This document shows positions 9,407 to 18,714 of a DNA stretch of 64,000 bases, one piece after another. A model generated the notes under the pieces. It was given only the letters and a program-made list of their open reading frames with translations, had not been told where the DNA came from and did not search any database. Source of the stretch: Bacteroides sp. Its GTDB lineage: Bacteria > Bacteroidota > Bacteroidia > Bacteroidales > Muribaculaceae. Location of the stretch: NCBI GenBank assembly GCA_014802265.1, contig JAAVCP010000013.1, positions 1 through 64,000 of the forward strand. Direction: 5' to 3'. The position numbers were made by a program, and so were the translations under genes. Within the stretch, counting starts at the first letter, position 1. Each line of letters opens with the position of its first letter.

Positions 9407-10742
9407 CTTCTACAGGAGCTTGATCATAAACAGTATAAATGTTTTTTAGATACGGCAGGAACGACATCACAATCAATACCGCAATCACAGTTATATAAAT
9501 ATAAGATAAGTTCCGGAGTAGACGTAGGTTATCTAAACCAAATTCCGAAGCATCTTGAGAGGTGTCTGGGGAAAGGAAATCATCAATATTAATTGCTCTC
9601 AGCGAGTTTTTCCATTGGATCAAGTTATTTTTCACATATACCACCCCTGGATTTCCTCTTACTAAAGATTTAATCTGAGTATCATCTGAAGTGTATATGG
9701 GATAACTTGCCATTGACAAATCTTCCCATGCTTCAATTTCATCATGACTGCCTGACACGACAGCTGCCATCATTACATCGTTCTTTATACTCCATTCATA
9801 CAATGAGTTTAATTTCCAAGTTGTAGCAGGTGAGACTTCTTTTAGATCAAGCATCATAATCACTAACATATTTCCATTTTCAGTAAAAACTTCGTCTGTT
9901 ATATCTTCATCTCCGTTTATGTCCCATATACGAAAATTTCGATTTCCAGAATTAACCATACTAGTTGATGATTCAGTTATACTTCTTCTCTCAACAAAGA
10001 GCCATCCGTCATCTTCTGATGGTAAGTTATCGTACATACCAAACTCTTTTTTTAATCCATTCTTTTCATAGACAAAAATAAAGTCTGGTTCATCATCTGT
10101 GAGTGATTCAAAATCAATGAAATGCGTACCAACCTTATAGGGACGAAAATCTAAAAGAGGTTGATATATATATCCAAATAATTCAATGATTACAATGAAA
10201 GCAGCAGATGCTACAAATACCAGCCATTGCAATGCGGGAGTAATTATCCAACGACATCTCTTATTGTAAATAATTAACCATATAATTCCTGCTGTCAGTA
10301 TCACATTTTTCCAAAACGTACTCCAGTTGGAAACAATGTAAGCATCTCCAAAACATCCACAATCCGCCACTGGTTCTGCTAAAGCTATCCAAAGTGTAAG
10401 TGGCAACATCGCCGCCATAAATATTGTTATGATAATAGTTACCGACCTGCGGAAACAGCCTAACAATAAAAACACACCACAAAGAAATTCTAATGCACAT
10501 AAAGCAAATACTCCTACTATTATCAAATTGGGCCATAAATCAATTGACATTACAGCAATGTAATCCCTAAATTTGTAAATTGTACCCCAAGGATCTATTC
10601 CTTTTACAAATCCCGAAAAAATAAATGTTCCGCCTATGATAATTCTCAGGAGCCATGTCGTAATATTTATCCGCCAATACTTATTGTGGAGAGAGAACGA
10701 GGTTGAATTATCTTTTGTAATATTATCATTCTCAACTACCAT
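9372..10742 (-). CDS. BT_3928-type DoxX-like membrane protein with thioredoxin-like C-terminal domain
   Basis: 456 residues. The N-terminal 170 residues hold four to five membrane segments in a DoxX/MauE-like arrangement (LLRIIIGGTFIFSGFVKGID, then ADCGCFGDA near residue 130). A further hydrophobic helix lies near residue 175, a periplasmic region with a thioredoxin-like fold pattern without a CxxC pair (ATTWKLNSLYEWSIKNDVMM, GNPGVVYVKNN) follows, and a final membrane helix sits near residue 425. This matches a conserved Bacteroidales family; an envelope redox or quinone-linked role is inferred from DoxX/MauE relatives. It overlaps the upstream DUF1599 gene by 11 bp, which indicates an operon. 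Confidence 0.8.
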   Translation of the reverse strand: MVVENDNITKDNSTSFSLHNKYWRINITTWLLRIIIGGTFIFSGFVKGIDPWGTIYKFRDYIAVMSIDLWPNLIIVGVFALCALEFLCGVFLLLGCFRRSVTIIITIFMAAMLPLTLWIALAEPVADCGCFGDAYIVSNWSTFWKNVILTAGIIWLIIYNKRCRWIITPALQWLVFVASAAFIVIIELFGYIYQPLLDFRPYKVGTHFIDFESLTDDEPDFIFVYEKNGLKKEFGMYDNLPSEDDGWLFVERRSITESSTSMVNSGNRNFRIWDINGDEDITDEVFTENGNMLVIMMLDLKEVSPATTWKLNSLYEWSIKNDVMMAAVVSGSHDEIEAWEDLSMASYPIYTSDDTQIKSLVRGNPGVVYVKNNLIQWKNSLRAINIDDFLSPDTSQDASEFGLDNLRLLRNLSYIYITVIAVLIVMSFLPYLKNIYTVYDQAPVEVTHDDRVHDEE

Positions 10743-11292
10743 AATGCAACTTAATTAAAGCAAATATAGCATAGTTTATCATATCCATATAATTGGCATC
10801 TATACCTTCACTGATTAGAGTCTTTCCATGATGATTTTCTATTTCTCTTGTTCTGAGAAGTTTTTGTAGAATAATATCCGTAAAACTCGAAACTCTCATG
10901 TCTCTCCAGGCTTCATCATAATCATGATTTTTATTTAGCATAAGGGAGGTCGCGTCTGCAATTGCTTCTTCATATAATTTTGTTGCTTCTTCTTTGGTTA
11001 TTGGATCTCCAGAGCCCAGTTTCAATTGAATCAGGGCTATTGCACAATAGTTGACAATACCTATAAATTCAGCTTCCACACCTTCATTTATCTTTGATGC
11101 AGCTTCACCTTTTTCTTCAATAGAACGAATTCTTCGTGCCTTTATGTATATTTGATCAGTAAGACTGGTTGGACGCATAATACGCCACGATGTACCGTAA
11201 TCTGAAAGTTTCTTTACAAAAATATCCTTGCAGAGTGTGGCTATTTCCGTAAATTCCTGATTTGTACTATGTTTTTGGGAAGATGTTTCCAT
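10732..11292 (-). CDS. DUF1599 domain-containing protein
   Basis: 186 residues built from two similar halves. Each contains a D-Y-G-T-S-W-R or D-Y-D-E-A-W-R type block (KLSDYGTSWRIMRPTSLTDQ and KNHDYDEAWRDMRVSSFTDI), followed by I-x-x-K-x-x-R-x-R-x-I-E and a helix with E-G-(V/I)-(D/E)-A. This internal duplication is characteristic of DUF1599, also described as a nucleotide-modification-associated domain. The biochemical role is unproven. It is the first gene of a two-gene unit with the DoxX-like protein. A TAATTTTG box on the minus strand (11345-11352) lies about 55 bp ahead of the ATG. Confidence 0.88.
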   Translation of the reverse strand: METSSQKHSTNQEFTEIATLCKDIFVKKLSDYGTSWRIMRPTSLTDQIYIKARRIRSIEEKGEAASKINEGVEAEFIGIVNYCAIALIQLKLGSGDPITKEEATKLYEEAIADATSLMLNKNHDYDEAWRDMRVSSFTDIILQKLLRTREIENHHGKTLISEGIDANYMDMINYAIFALIKLHYGS

Positions 11293-11382
11293 ACTTTTTA
11301 ATGAATATTATAAAATTATTTATATTCTTATTTAACTACATGTGCAAAATTAATCATTTATTTTAAAAATATTTGTAATATA

Positions 11383-11415
11383 TTGTCATTATCTCTTCAA
11401 GATTGTTTAATTTTG
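11383..11415 (+). promoter_or_regulatory. Bacteroidetes-type promoter of aguA-aguB
   Basis: A TTG at 11383-11385 and the -7 box TAATTTTG at 11408-11415 are separated by 22 bp, slightly more than the usual 19-21. The expected start site leaves a leader of roughly 20 bases before the aguA ATG at 11444. A minus-strand TAATTTTG at 11345-11352 serves the divergent DUF1599 gene. Confidence 0.6.
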
Positions 11416-11443
11416 CAATTATTCAAGAAAAATTATATTTAAT

Positions 11444-12475
11444 ATGAGAATATTTCTTCCTGAATGGACCCCTCAAGAGTCAATATTGATGGCACTTCCA
11501 GAAAAAGACACTGATTGGGATTATATAATTAATGAGGCACGGCGTCAGTATGAAAGAATTATAAAGGCATTTACAGATTGCGGTGTGCATGTTACATTGC
11601 TATGTAAAGATCATACTGAGGCTATCGCTCTGTTGAAGGCTTGTAACCAATCACTTATCAGCTACATTACTGATATTAACTACAATGATACCTGGACTCG
11701 TGATTACGGACCATTATCTGTAATTAAAGATGAGCATCTGCGTGCTTTAGATTTTGGATTTAATGGTTGGGGTTTAAAATTTGCTTCCGATAAGGATAAT
11801 CTTGTTAATCTAAATCTTTCTCTGAAGAATTATATTTCTAATAAAACATATCGGAATGAACGAGACTTTGTTTTAGAAGGTGGATCAGTTGAAACAGACG
11901 GGGAGGGTACTATCTTAACTACCACACGTTGTTTGTGCTCTCCCAATAGAAATGGGGGATTAACCAAGAGAGAAGCTGAAGAACAACTCCAGAAAAGACT
12001 TGGGGCTTCTCATGTATTATTCATTGATTATGGAGCTTTGGAAGGAGATGATACAGATTCTCATATCGATACCCTTGCACGTCTTGCTCCAGAGAATACT
12101 ATACTGTTCACCGGTTGTCGTAATATTGATGATTCTCAATTTGAGGAACTTATCAAATTAAAAGCACAACTAACGTCTATGAAAAATGCACAAGGAGAAC
12201 CTTTTAATTTAATTGAACTCCCTTTGCCGGAAGCTATTTACGATGAAGATGGTTATCGATTACCGGCAACCTATGCTAATTACCTTGTGACAAACAATTA
12301 CCTATTTATGCCGACTTACAGACAGCCTTCGAATGATTTTTTAGCGATGCAAACAGTTAAAATTGCTTTCCCAAATCACGAGGTAATAGGTATTGACTGT
12401 ACTACGCTTATAAAGCAGCATGGGTCTCTCCACTGTGCCACAATGCAAATTCCTGTTAACCTATTAAGAAAATAA
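11444..12475 (+). CDS. aguA: agmatine deiminase
   Basis: Hydrolyses agmatine to N-carbamoylputrescine and ammonia, the first step of the arginine-decarboxylase route to putrescine. The 343-residue protein belongs to the peptidyl-arginine-deiminase-like (guanidine-modifying) superfamily. Visible catalytic segments are DTWTRDYGPLSV (about residue 85), LEGGSVETDGEGTILTT (about 145), DDTDSHIDTLARL with the catalytic His (about 205), and the C-terminal HGSLHCATMQIP carrying the nucleophilic Cys (about 330). It lies 18 bp ahead of aguB, and the two form a complete agmatine-to-putrescine module. Confidence 0.95.
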   Translation: MRIFLPEWTPQESILMALPEKDTDWDYIINEARRQYERIIKAFTDCGVHVTLLCKDHTEAIALLKACNQSLISYITDINYNDTWTRDYGPLSVIKDEHLRALDFGFNGWGLKFASDKDNLVNLNLSLKNYISNKTYRNERDFVLEGGSVETDGEGTILTTTRCLCSPNRNGGLTKREAEEQLQKRLGASHVLFIDYGALEGDDTDSHIDTLARLAPENTILFTGCRNIDDSQFEELIKLKAQLTSMKNAQGEPFNLIELPLPEAIYDEDGYRLPATYANYLVTNNYLFMPTYRQPSNDFLAMQTVKIAFPNHEVIGIDCTTLIKQHGSLHCATMQIPVNLLRK

Positions 12476-12493
12476 CAATAAACTCAGATCAAT

Positions 12494-13447
12494 ATGGATA
12501 TGACTAATGAATTAGAATCTATTGTCCAGGATCAGTCTTCTCCTGAACAACCGATCCCTAACGATTCTGCAATTCTCAAAGTAGGACTTGTTCAGCATGC
12601 CTTCAGTGAAGATATTGTCGCCAACCGACAGCGTAATGTGGCAGCAATTGAAGGTCTTTCTGCAGAAGGTGCACAATTGATAGTGCTCTCAGAGCTACAT
12701 GATTCTCCGTATTTTTGTCAAAATGAGGATGTGAATAATTTTAAGTATGCTTCACGCTTGGAAGATTTTTGTAAGTTCTATTCTCAGATTGCAGCCGACA
12801 ATGGAGTAGTATTGGTAACAAGTGCATTTGAACGTCGTGCTCCTGGATTGTATCATAATACAGCGATAGTAATAGAATCTGATGGTTCTATAGCGGGAAA
12901 ATATCGTAAGATGCATATTCCAGATGATCCGGGATTTTATGAAAAATTCTATTTTACTCCTGGTGATCTTGGTTTTGAACCAATATCAACATCTTTGGGA
13001 AAGTTAGGAGTTTTGGTATGCTGGGATCAATGGTATCCTGAGGCAGCTCGACTGATGGCAATGCGTGGTGCGGAAATGCTTATTTATCCCACTGCAATCG
13101 GGTGGAATCCAGATGATCCTCAAGAAGAGAAAGACCGTCAACGTGATGCATGGATCACTATCCAGCGTGCTCATGCAGTTGCCAATGGTATTCCGGTGAT
13201 TAGTGTAAACAGATGTGGTTTTGAAGAGGATAATTCCGGAACCACCTCCGGAATAGATTTTTGGGGATCAAGCTTTGTAGCTGGTCCACAAGGTGAAATA
13301 TTGGCTATGGCTCCAGATGAAAGCCCGGAAGAATTTGTGGTCGGTATTGATAAAACTCGCTCTGAAAATGTTAGACAATGGTGGCCTTTTTTCAGGGATA
13401 GGAGAATTGAACACTATGACGGACTCACTTCACGATTTCTTGACTGA
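12494..13447 (+). CDS. aguB: N-carbamoylputrescine amidase
   Basis: Converts N-carbamoylputrescine to putrescine, CO2 and ammonia. It is a 317-residue nitrilase-superfamily enzyme with the Glu-Lys-Cys triad visible: Glu in LIVLSELHDSPYF (about residue 74), Lys in KYRKMHIPDDPGFYEKFYF (about 137) and Cys in LGVLVCWDQWYPEAARLM (about 175). The first 25 residues are an extra, variable leader, so a slightly later start is possible, but the ATG at 12494 fits the short gap to aguA. The last 18 bases overlap the convergent DUF4491 gene. Confidence 0.94.
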   Translation: MDMTNELESIVQDQSSPEQPIPNDSAILKVGLVQHAFSEDIVANRQRNVAAIEGLSAEGAQLIVLSELHDSPYFCQNEDVNNFKYASRLEDFCKFYSQIAADNGVVLVTSAFERRAPGLYHNTAIVIESDGSIAGKYRKMHIPDDPGFYEKFYFTPGDLGFEPISTSLGKLGVLVCWDQWYPEAARLMAMRGAEMLIYPTAIGWNPDDPQEEKDRQRDAWITIQRAHAVANGIPVISVNRCGFEEDNSGTTSGIDFWGSSFVAGPQGEILAMAPDESPEEFVVGIDKTRSENVRQWWPFFRDRRIEHYDGLTSRFLD

Positions 13448-13762
13448 AGATTTATCGGTTCCTCGTTTTGGATTAGCGGGGAACCACCCTTTTTTCACTC
13501 TTTCTACCTGTTCGTTAACTTCTTTAATACTCCAGAAACAGCTAAAAGCAGTAACCCCAAGTAAGGCTGAAGCCACAGTATTAGTTATAAGTAGTGACGC
13601 GGCAAGAAACAATATACCCCCCACAAGAAACCACCATTTAATCTTAATTCCAAAGTAATATTCCCCTTTTATGACTAATGGATGAAACAATCCTATAATT
13701 AAAAAGGTACAAAATCCTATAAATAAACCTTCAAGATGATATTGAGATAATAAATCTAACAT
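13430..13762 (-). CDS. DUF4491 family small membrane protein
   Basis: 110 residues with three predicted membrane helices: LEGLFIGFCTFLIIGLFHPL, WWFLVGGILFLAASLLI and VASALLGVTAFSCFWSI, then a charged tail EVNEQVERVKKGWFPANPKR. This pattern and the H-P-(L/I)-V-I-K-G-E-Y-Y-F-G motif match DUF4491, a conserved Bacteroidetes/Firmicutes inner-membrane family of unknown function. The 3' end overlaps aguB tail-to-tail by 18 bp. Confidence 0.88.
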   Translation of the reverse strand: MLDLLSQYHLEGLFIGFCTFLIIGLFHPLVIKGEYYFGIKIKWWFLVGGILFLAASLLITNTVASALLGVTAFSCFWSIKEVNEQVERVKKGWFPANPKRGTDKSSVKKS

Positions 13763-13772
13763 ATGTTGTTTT

Positions 13773-13910
13773 TTATAAATTTGAAATATAGTGTAAAAAT
13801 GTTGACTTATTGAGACCTGTTTCCCCTATAAGATTAGTGTACAGAAGAATTTCATACGCTTTTGCAAACGCTGGATTATCAAAGTCAATATATTTAGAGA
13901 ATTTAATCAT
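13773..13910 (-). CDS. possible short protein or gene fragment (45 aa)
   Basis: The ATG at 13910 opens a 45-residue frame beginning MIKFSKYIDFDNPAFAKAYE. The first 25 residues look protein-like, while the tail is featureless. It ends 10 bp before the DUF4491 start and is divergent from alaS. It may be the preserved 5' end of a truncated gene. I do not recognise it with confidence. Confidence 0.3.
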   Translation of the reverse strand: MIKFSKYIDFDNPAFAKAYEILLYTNLIGETGLNKSTFLHYISNL

Positions 13911-13941
13911 TCTGCAAAGATAATCATTTTTATTAATATAA

Positions 13942-13972
13942 TTGCATATATGCACCTTTTTGGGTAATTTTG
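13942..13972 (+). promoter_or_regulatory. Bacteroidetes-type promoter of alaS
   Basis: TTG at 13942-13944, a 20-bp gap, and TAATTTTG at 13965-13972 fit the Bacteroidetes primary sigma consensus. The alaS ATG at 14045 follows after about 65 bases of leader. Confidence 0.7.
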
Positions 13973-14044
13973 CATTTTAAAACAGACAAAGTTGTTTATG
14001 TGGTAACGTGCCTAAACAGCTTTACAAGTAAAAAATATATAAAG

Positions 14045-16663
14045 ATGACAGCTAACGAAATCAGAGAATCGTTTAAGACTTTTTTTCGTGAAAGAGGCCA
14101 CCAAATTGTGCCATCGGCACCTATGGTAATAAAAGATGACCCAACACTGATGTTCACTAACGCGGGTATGAATCAATTTAAAGACATTATTCTTGGTAAC
14201 CGTCCGGCAATTCATAAAAGGGTTGCAGATAGTCAGAAATGTCTCCGTGTGTCAGGGAAACACAACGATCTTGAAGAAGTTGGTCATGACACATATCATC
14301 ATACGATGTTTGAAATGTTAGGGAATTGGTCGTTTGGTGATTATTTCAAAAAAGAGGCAATCGATTGGGCATGGGAATATCTCGTTGATATTCTTAAACT
14401 TAATCCTAATCGTTTATATGCCACTGTGTTCGAAGGATATGTACCAGAAGGTTTAGAACGTGATAATGAGGCAGCTTCATATTGGGAGCAACATCTTCCT
14501 GCCTCTCATATTATAAATGGTAACCGCCACGACAATTTCTGGGAAATGGGTGATACAGGACCTTGCGGGCCTTGTAGCGAGATTCACATTGATTTGCGTT
14601 CAGATGAAGAACGGAGTAAAGTTGATGGTGCCCTGCTTGTAAATAAAGATAATCCACAAGTAATTGAGATTTGGAATCTTGTATTCATGCAATATAATCG
14701 TAAGAGTGATGGAACTCTTGAACCATTACCTGCTAAAGTTATTGATACCGGCATGGGTTTTGAACGTCTTTGCATGGCATTACAAGGGAAAAAATCCAAT
14801 TATGACACTGATGTTTTTACTCCTCTAATTGAAGAGATATCAAATCTTACAGGACTAAAGTATGGTGATAATGAAAAAGTAGATATTGCAATGCGAGTAG
14901 TGGCTGATCACCTTCGTACCATCTCTTTCTCAATCGCTGATTCTCAACTTCCTTCAAATGCTAAGGCTGGTTACGTAATCCGCCGTATATTACGTCGTGC
15001 GGTAAGATATGGTTATACCTTTCTCGATTGCAAGGAAGCTTTTATGTATAAACTGGTTGACCGCCTTGTTGAGCAGATGGGAGACTCTTATCCTGAATTG
15101 AAAGCTCAAAAAGACATTATAAAGAAGGTTATTAAGGAAGAAGAGGATTCATTTCTTCGTACCCTGGATAAAGGCATATCCCTACTCGAGAACATCATGG
15201 AAAAAGCTAAATCTGAGGGGAAGAATGTTATTTCCGGGAAAGATGCTTTTACTCTTTATGATACTTTTGGGTTCCCCCTTGATCTTACAGAACTGATTCT
15301 TCGAGAAAATGGAATGGAACTTAATCATGAAGAGTTTGATACAGAAATGAAGAAACAAAAGGAGCGTGCACGTAACGCTGCCGCCATTGAGACCGGAGAT
15401 TGGATTGTGATTCGAGACGGAGATCAAAATTTCGTTGGTTATGACAAATCGACAACGGAAACCAATATTCTTCGCTATCGTAAAGTTAAGCAAAAAGCGA
15501 AAAAGTATTATCAAATTATTCTTTCGGAGACTCCTTTCTACGCAGAGATGGGCGGTCAGGTTGGTGATCGTGGTACTTTGGTTTCAGACTCAGGAGAAAT
15601 AATTGAAATTTTCGATACAAAGCGTGAAAATAATATCGGCGTTCATATAGCTCATAAACTTCCTTCTGACCCATCTGAATCTTTCATTGCCAAGATTGAC
15701 ACCGAAGCACGTGCTGCCACCTCTGCCAATCACTCTGCCACCCATCTTCTTCATGAGGCACTTCGAGAAGTTCTTGGTACGCATGTTGAACAGAAAGGTT
15801 CCTTTGTATCTCCAAATATGTTGCGTTTTGACTTCTCTCACTTCCAGAAAGTATCTCCTGAAGAGTTAAGAAAAGTTGAACATCTTGTTAATTCGCGCAT
15901 AAGAAAAGCTATGCCTCTTGAAGAAGAACGAGAGCTACCTATTGAAGAAGCACGTAAAATGGGAGCCATGGCTCTTTTTGGAGAAAAATATGGTGATAAA
16001 GTGCGTGTGGTAAAATATGGCTCTTCTATTGAATTATGTGGTGGAACACATGTAGCCAATTCAGGTAATATTGGTATGTTAAGAATTATTTCCGAGAGTT
16101 CTATTGCAGCTGGAATACGTCGTATTGAAGCTGTTACGGCTGTTGGAGTGGAATCTATGCTTGATGAGTTTCAAGACACCATGAAAGATATTTCGTCTTT
16201 CTTAGGTAATGCTTCCAATGTAAAGAGTGCTGTAGAGAAGGCTATTAAGGAGAATACCGATCTTCGTAAACAGGTAGAGGGTTATTTTGAGGAGCGTGTA
16301 AAAAATCTTTCCATGGAACTCTTGGCTAATGCAACGATAGAAAAGGGTATTAAATTATGCCGTTTGCAGGGTCCACGACTACCTGAAATTGTAAAAAATG
16401 TTGCTTTCACAATCCGTAAGGAATCACCCGAACATACTGTCTTCATAGGTGCTACTGTCAGTGTTGACAAGCCTCTTTTGACACTTATGATCACCGATGA
16501 TCTTGTGAAGGATGGCTACAATGCATCTGCTATTGTAAGAGAAGCTGCTAAAATGATAAAAGGTGGTGGTGGTGGACAACCATTCTTTGCACAGGCAGGA
16601 GGCAAAGAATGTGATGGTCTCTCAGCTGCTGCTGACAAGATAGTATCTCTGCTCAATCTTTAA
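14045..16663 (+). CDS. alaS: alanine--tRNA ligase
   Basis: Charges tRNA-Ala and edits mischarged Ser/Gly. At 872 residues it is full length for the bacterial enzyme. The N-terminal class II core shows [29 protein letters not shown] and [13 protein letters not shown]. The editing domain has the zinc motif [13 protein letters not shown] (HxxxH) with [12 protein letters not shown] (C...H), and a Gly-rich C-terminal C-Ala/DHHA1 part contains [16 protein letters not shown] prefer the ATG at 14045, where the conserved [10 protein letters not shown] begins, over an in-frame start further upstream that falls in the promoter leader. Confidence 0.98.
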   Translation: MTANEIRESFKTFFRERGHQIVPSAPMVIKDDPTLMFTNAGMNQFKDIILGNRPAIHKRVADSQKCLRVSGKHNDLEEVGHDTYHHTMFEMLGNWSFGDYFKKEAIDWAWEYLVDILKLNPNRLYATVFEGYVPEGLERDNEAASYWEQHLPASHIINGNRHDNFWEMGDTGPCGPCSEIHIDLRSDEERSKVDGALLVNKDNPQVIEIWNLVFMQYNRKSDGTLEPLPAKVIDTGMGFERLCMALQGKKSNYDTDVFTPLIEEISNLTGLKYGDNEKVDIAMRVVADHLRTISFSIADSQLPSNAKAGYVIRRILRRAVRYGYTFLDCKEAFMYKLVDRLVEQMGDSYPELKAQKDIIKKVIKEEEDSFLRTLDKGISLLENIMEKAKSEGKNVISGKDAFTLYDTFGFPLDLTELILRENGMELNHEEFDTEMKKQKERARNAAAIETGDWIVIRDGDQNFVGYDKSTTETNILRYRKVKQKAKKYYQIILSETPFYAEMGGQVGDRGTLVSDSGEIIEIFDTKRENNIGVHIAHKLPSDPSESFIAKIDTEARAATSANHSATHLLHEALREVLGTHVEQKGSFVSPNMLRFDFSHFQKVSPEELRKVEHLVNSRIRKAMPLEEERELPIEEARKMGAMALFGEKYGDKVRVVKYGSSIELCGGTHVANSGNIGMLRIISESSIAAGIRRIEAVTAVGVESMLDEFQDTMKDISSFLGNASNVKSAVEKAIKENTDLRKQVEGYFEERVKNLSMELLANATIEKGIKLCRLQGPRLPEIVKNVAFTIRKESPEHTVFIGATVSVDKPLLTLMITDDLVKDGYNASAIVREAAKMIKGGGGGQPFFAQAGGKECDGLSAAADKIVSLLNL

Positions 16664-16714
16664 CTTTTAAGAGTTACTGCTGTGATTTCCCATTAGTTTC
16701 ACCATAATAAATCG

Positions 16715-16763
16715 GTCTGCAATAGGAAATATTGGTCTATATGTCCTATTTGCAGACTTTTTT
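16715..16763 (+). terminator. rho-independent terminator of alaS
   Basis: A stem formed by GTCTGCAATAGGA and TCCTATTTGCAGAC with a one-base bulge, followed by TTTTTTTAATTTTT. It lies about 50 bp after the alaS stop. Confidence 0.75.
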
Positions 16764-16851
16764 AATTTTTATTTTGTAACTTTGAACAATAATTATTGTC
16801 AATTCTTTATTCTCTACAAATTGACAATTGTTAATTTAAAATTATAAAGAT

Positions 16852-17361
16852 ATGATGTTAAAGATTATTACAATTTCTGTTTTAACTTTCAGTGCTTCTC
16901 TTAGTGCCTTTGCCGACAATTTTGTGGTTGTAGGTAAAGAAGCAAAAGTGTTTGACGAACCTAATACTAAAAGTTATGTGACACTTAATACTAAAAATCA
17001 AGAAGTTGTCTTGTATCCAGGAATGGTATTTAAATCTCTCGAGACATCAAATGGATGGTATATGATAGAATACTCTCCAGGGTTAAGAGGTTATTTGTCT
17101 GAGCAAGCTGTTGGTATAGCTACAAAGCTCCCTAAGAGTGGTACTTACCCTGTTAAGAACTCTCCGACTCAGAAACTAAACGCCTATCTTGAAGATGACA
17201 AATGGAGTGCGACAGTGGGAGATAAACAATATCATGGAAAAGCATTTGGTAATATTATAATATTTTTTGATGATAAACAAACACCGGCATATTCTTTACT
17301 TAATTTGGAAGACAATCCAATAGTAATGAGTTATGATAATAAGACCACAAATTTTTTTTGA
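16852..17361 (+). CDS. secreted SH3-like domain protein, uncharacterised
   Basis: 169 residues with a clear signal peptide (IITISVLTFSASLSAFA then DNF). Residues 25-85 resemble a bacterial SH3-like module (VVGKEAKVFDEPNTKSYVTL, then WYMIEYSPGLRGYLSEQAV), usually linked to cell-wall or ligand binding. The C-terminal 80 residues form a small beta-rich region I do not recognise. It is preceded by a TAACTTTG -7-like box at 16777-16784 and followed by rsmG after 20 bp. Two ATGs in tandem (16852, 16855) are equally possible starts. Likely periplasmic; function unknown. Confidence 0.7.
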   Translation: MMLKIITISVLTFSASLSAFADNFVVVGKEAKVFDEPNTKSYVTLNTKNQEVVLYPGMVFKSLETSNGWYMIEYSPGLRGYLSEQAVGIATKLPKSGTYPVKNSPTQKLNAYLEDDKWSATVGDKQYHGKAFGNIIIFFDDKQTPAYSLLNLEDNPIVMSYDNKTTNFF

Positions 17362-17381
17362 AAAGATAAATCGAGATATTT

Positions 17382-18008
17382 ATGACAGATATAATCTTAA
17401 AATATTTTCCTAACCTTACTGAGACTCAGAAGAATCAGTTTGCCCAACTGCTCACACTTTATCCAGAATGGAATGAGAAAATAAATGTTATCTCGCGGAA
17501 AGACATTGATAATATTGAGGTTAATCATCTGCTTCATTCTCTTGCAATTGCCAAATTTATAAATTTTCAGTCCGGTAGTGATGTGCTTGACTTCGGATGT
17601 GGAGGTGGATTGCCGGGAATTCCCTTGGCAATTTTCTTCCCTGATGTACATTTCCATCTGATTGACCGTGTTGGTAAAAAAATAAAGGTGGCACAGGAGA
17701 TTGCCCAAACTATTGGGCTGAAGAATGTAACATTTCAACACGGTGATTCTGGAGAATGTCACGATAAGTTTGACTTTGTGGTCAGTCGTGCCGTGATGCC
17801 TCAGGTTGATCTTGTAAGACTTTCTAAAAAGAATATCTCCAGCCAACAAAAGAATGGACTTCCTAATGGAGTTATTTCTCTTAAAGGTGGAGATCTAAGT
17901 GCAGAGCTCTCCTCTATTAAATCTACTACAGAAATTGCCGATATCGAAAAATATTTCACTGAAGATTACTTTAAGACAAAGAAGATTGTATATACATATA
18001 TAGGTTAG
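17382..18008 (+). CDS. rsmG: 16S rRNA (guanine527-N7)-methyltransferase RsmG
   Basis: Methylates N7 of G527 in the 530 loop of 16S rRNA using SAM. The 208-residue length is normal. The SAM-binding motif is VLDFGCGGGLPGIPLAIFFP (about residue 66), preceded by KINVISRKDIDNIEVNHLLH and followed by HLIDRVGKKIKVAQEIAQ and FDFVVSRAVMP. It follows the SH3-like protein by 20 bp. Confidence 0.95.
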   Translation: MTDIILKYFPNLTETQKNQFAQLLTLYPEWNEKINVISRKDIDNIEVNHLLHSLAIAKFINFQSGSDVLDFGCGGGLPGIPLAIFFPDVHFHLIDRVGKKIKVAQEIAQTIGLKNVTFQHGDSGECHDKFDFVVSRAVMPQVDLVRLSKKNISSQQKNGLPNGVISLKGGDLSAELSSIKSTTEIADIEKYFTEDYFKTKKIVYTYIG

Positions 18009-18062
18009 GGAATACGTGTTCTCCAAAATAGCTTTAAACCTTTAATAAAAAAATAAAGAAAA

Positions 18063-18704
18063 ATGAAAGTAGTTATATTTCAATTGAGTCTTTTTGGTAT
18101 TAATACCTATCTTGTTTATGATCCCGCCACACTTTACTGTGCCGTTATTGACCCCGGAATGATTGAAGAACGTGAAGAGAAAGCTATCTCTGATTATATA
18201 TCAAAGAATAATCTTAAATTGACGAATATAATCAATACCCATCTCCATATTGACCATATTGCGGGTAATCACTATCTCCAATTAAAATATAATGTCCCTG
18301 TGTCAGCTCATTTACTTGATGAGCCTCTTGGCAATCGTATCCAACAACAGGCTGCCATGTTTGGTATGAAAGAACAGATTCCCAATGTTGAAATCACAGA
18401 ATATCTTAAGGCAGGTGATATTGTTAAAATTGGTAAGGGTTCTCTCAAGGTTATCCCTGTGCCTGGTCATTCACAGGGTAGCATAGCATTATATGATGAG
18501 AAGGATGGGTTTGTGATAGTTGGTGATGCATTGTTTAAAGGTAGTATAGGAAGAACTGATCTTCCGGGTGGAAACTATGAGCAGTTAATTGCAAGTATTC
18601 GTAATAATCTGTTCACTCTTCCAGATAATACGGTAGTATACTCAGGTCATGGACTCCCAACCACTATTGGAGAAGAGAAACAGACAAATCCATTTCTACA
18701 GTAG
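18063..18704 (+). CDS. MBL-fold metallo-hydrolase (glyoxalase II-like)
   Basis: 213 residues with the metallo-beta-lactamase metal ligands in order: NTHLHIDHIAGN (THxHxDH, about residue 60), VPGHSQGSIALY (third His, about 138), VGDALFKGSIGRTDLPGG (Asp, about 158) and VYSGHGLPTTIGEEK (last His). The RTDLPGG segment and C-terminal P-T-T-I-G-E-E-K are typical of glyoxalase II-like hydrolases in Bacteroidetes. The exact thioester or persulfide substrate cannot be told from sequence. It is followed 10 bp later by a secreted protein gene. Confidence 0.87.
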   Translation: MKVVIFQLSLFGINTYLVYDPATLYCAVIDPGMIEEREEKAISDYISKNNLKLTNIINTHLHIDHIAGNHYLQLKYNVPVSAHLLDEPLGNRIQQQAAMFGMKEQIPNVEITEYLKAGDIVKIGKGSLKVIPVPGHSQGSIALYDEKDGFVIVGDALFKGSIGRTDLPGGNYEQLIASIRNNLFTLPDNTVVYSGHGLPTTIGEEKQTNPFLQ

Positions 18705-18714
18705 CACAAAAATT

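Noticed and set aside
17397..17849. 150-aa minus-strand frame within rsmG
   Set aside because: Antisense shadow of a clearly conserved gene without protein-like motifs.
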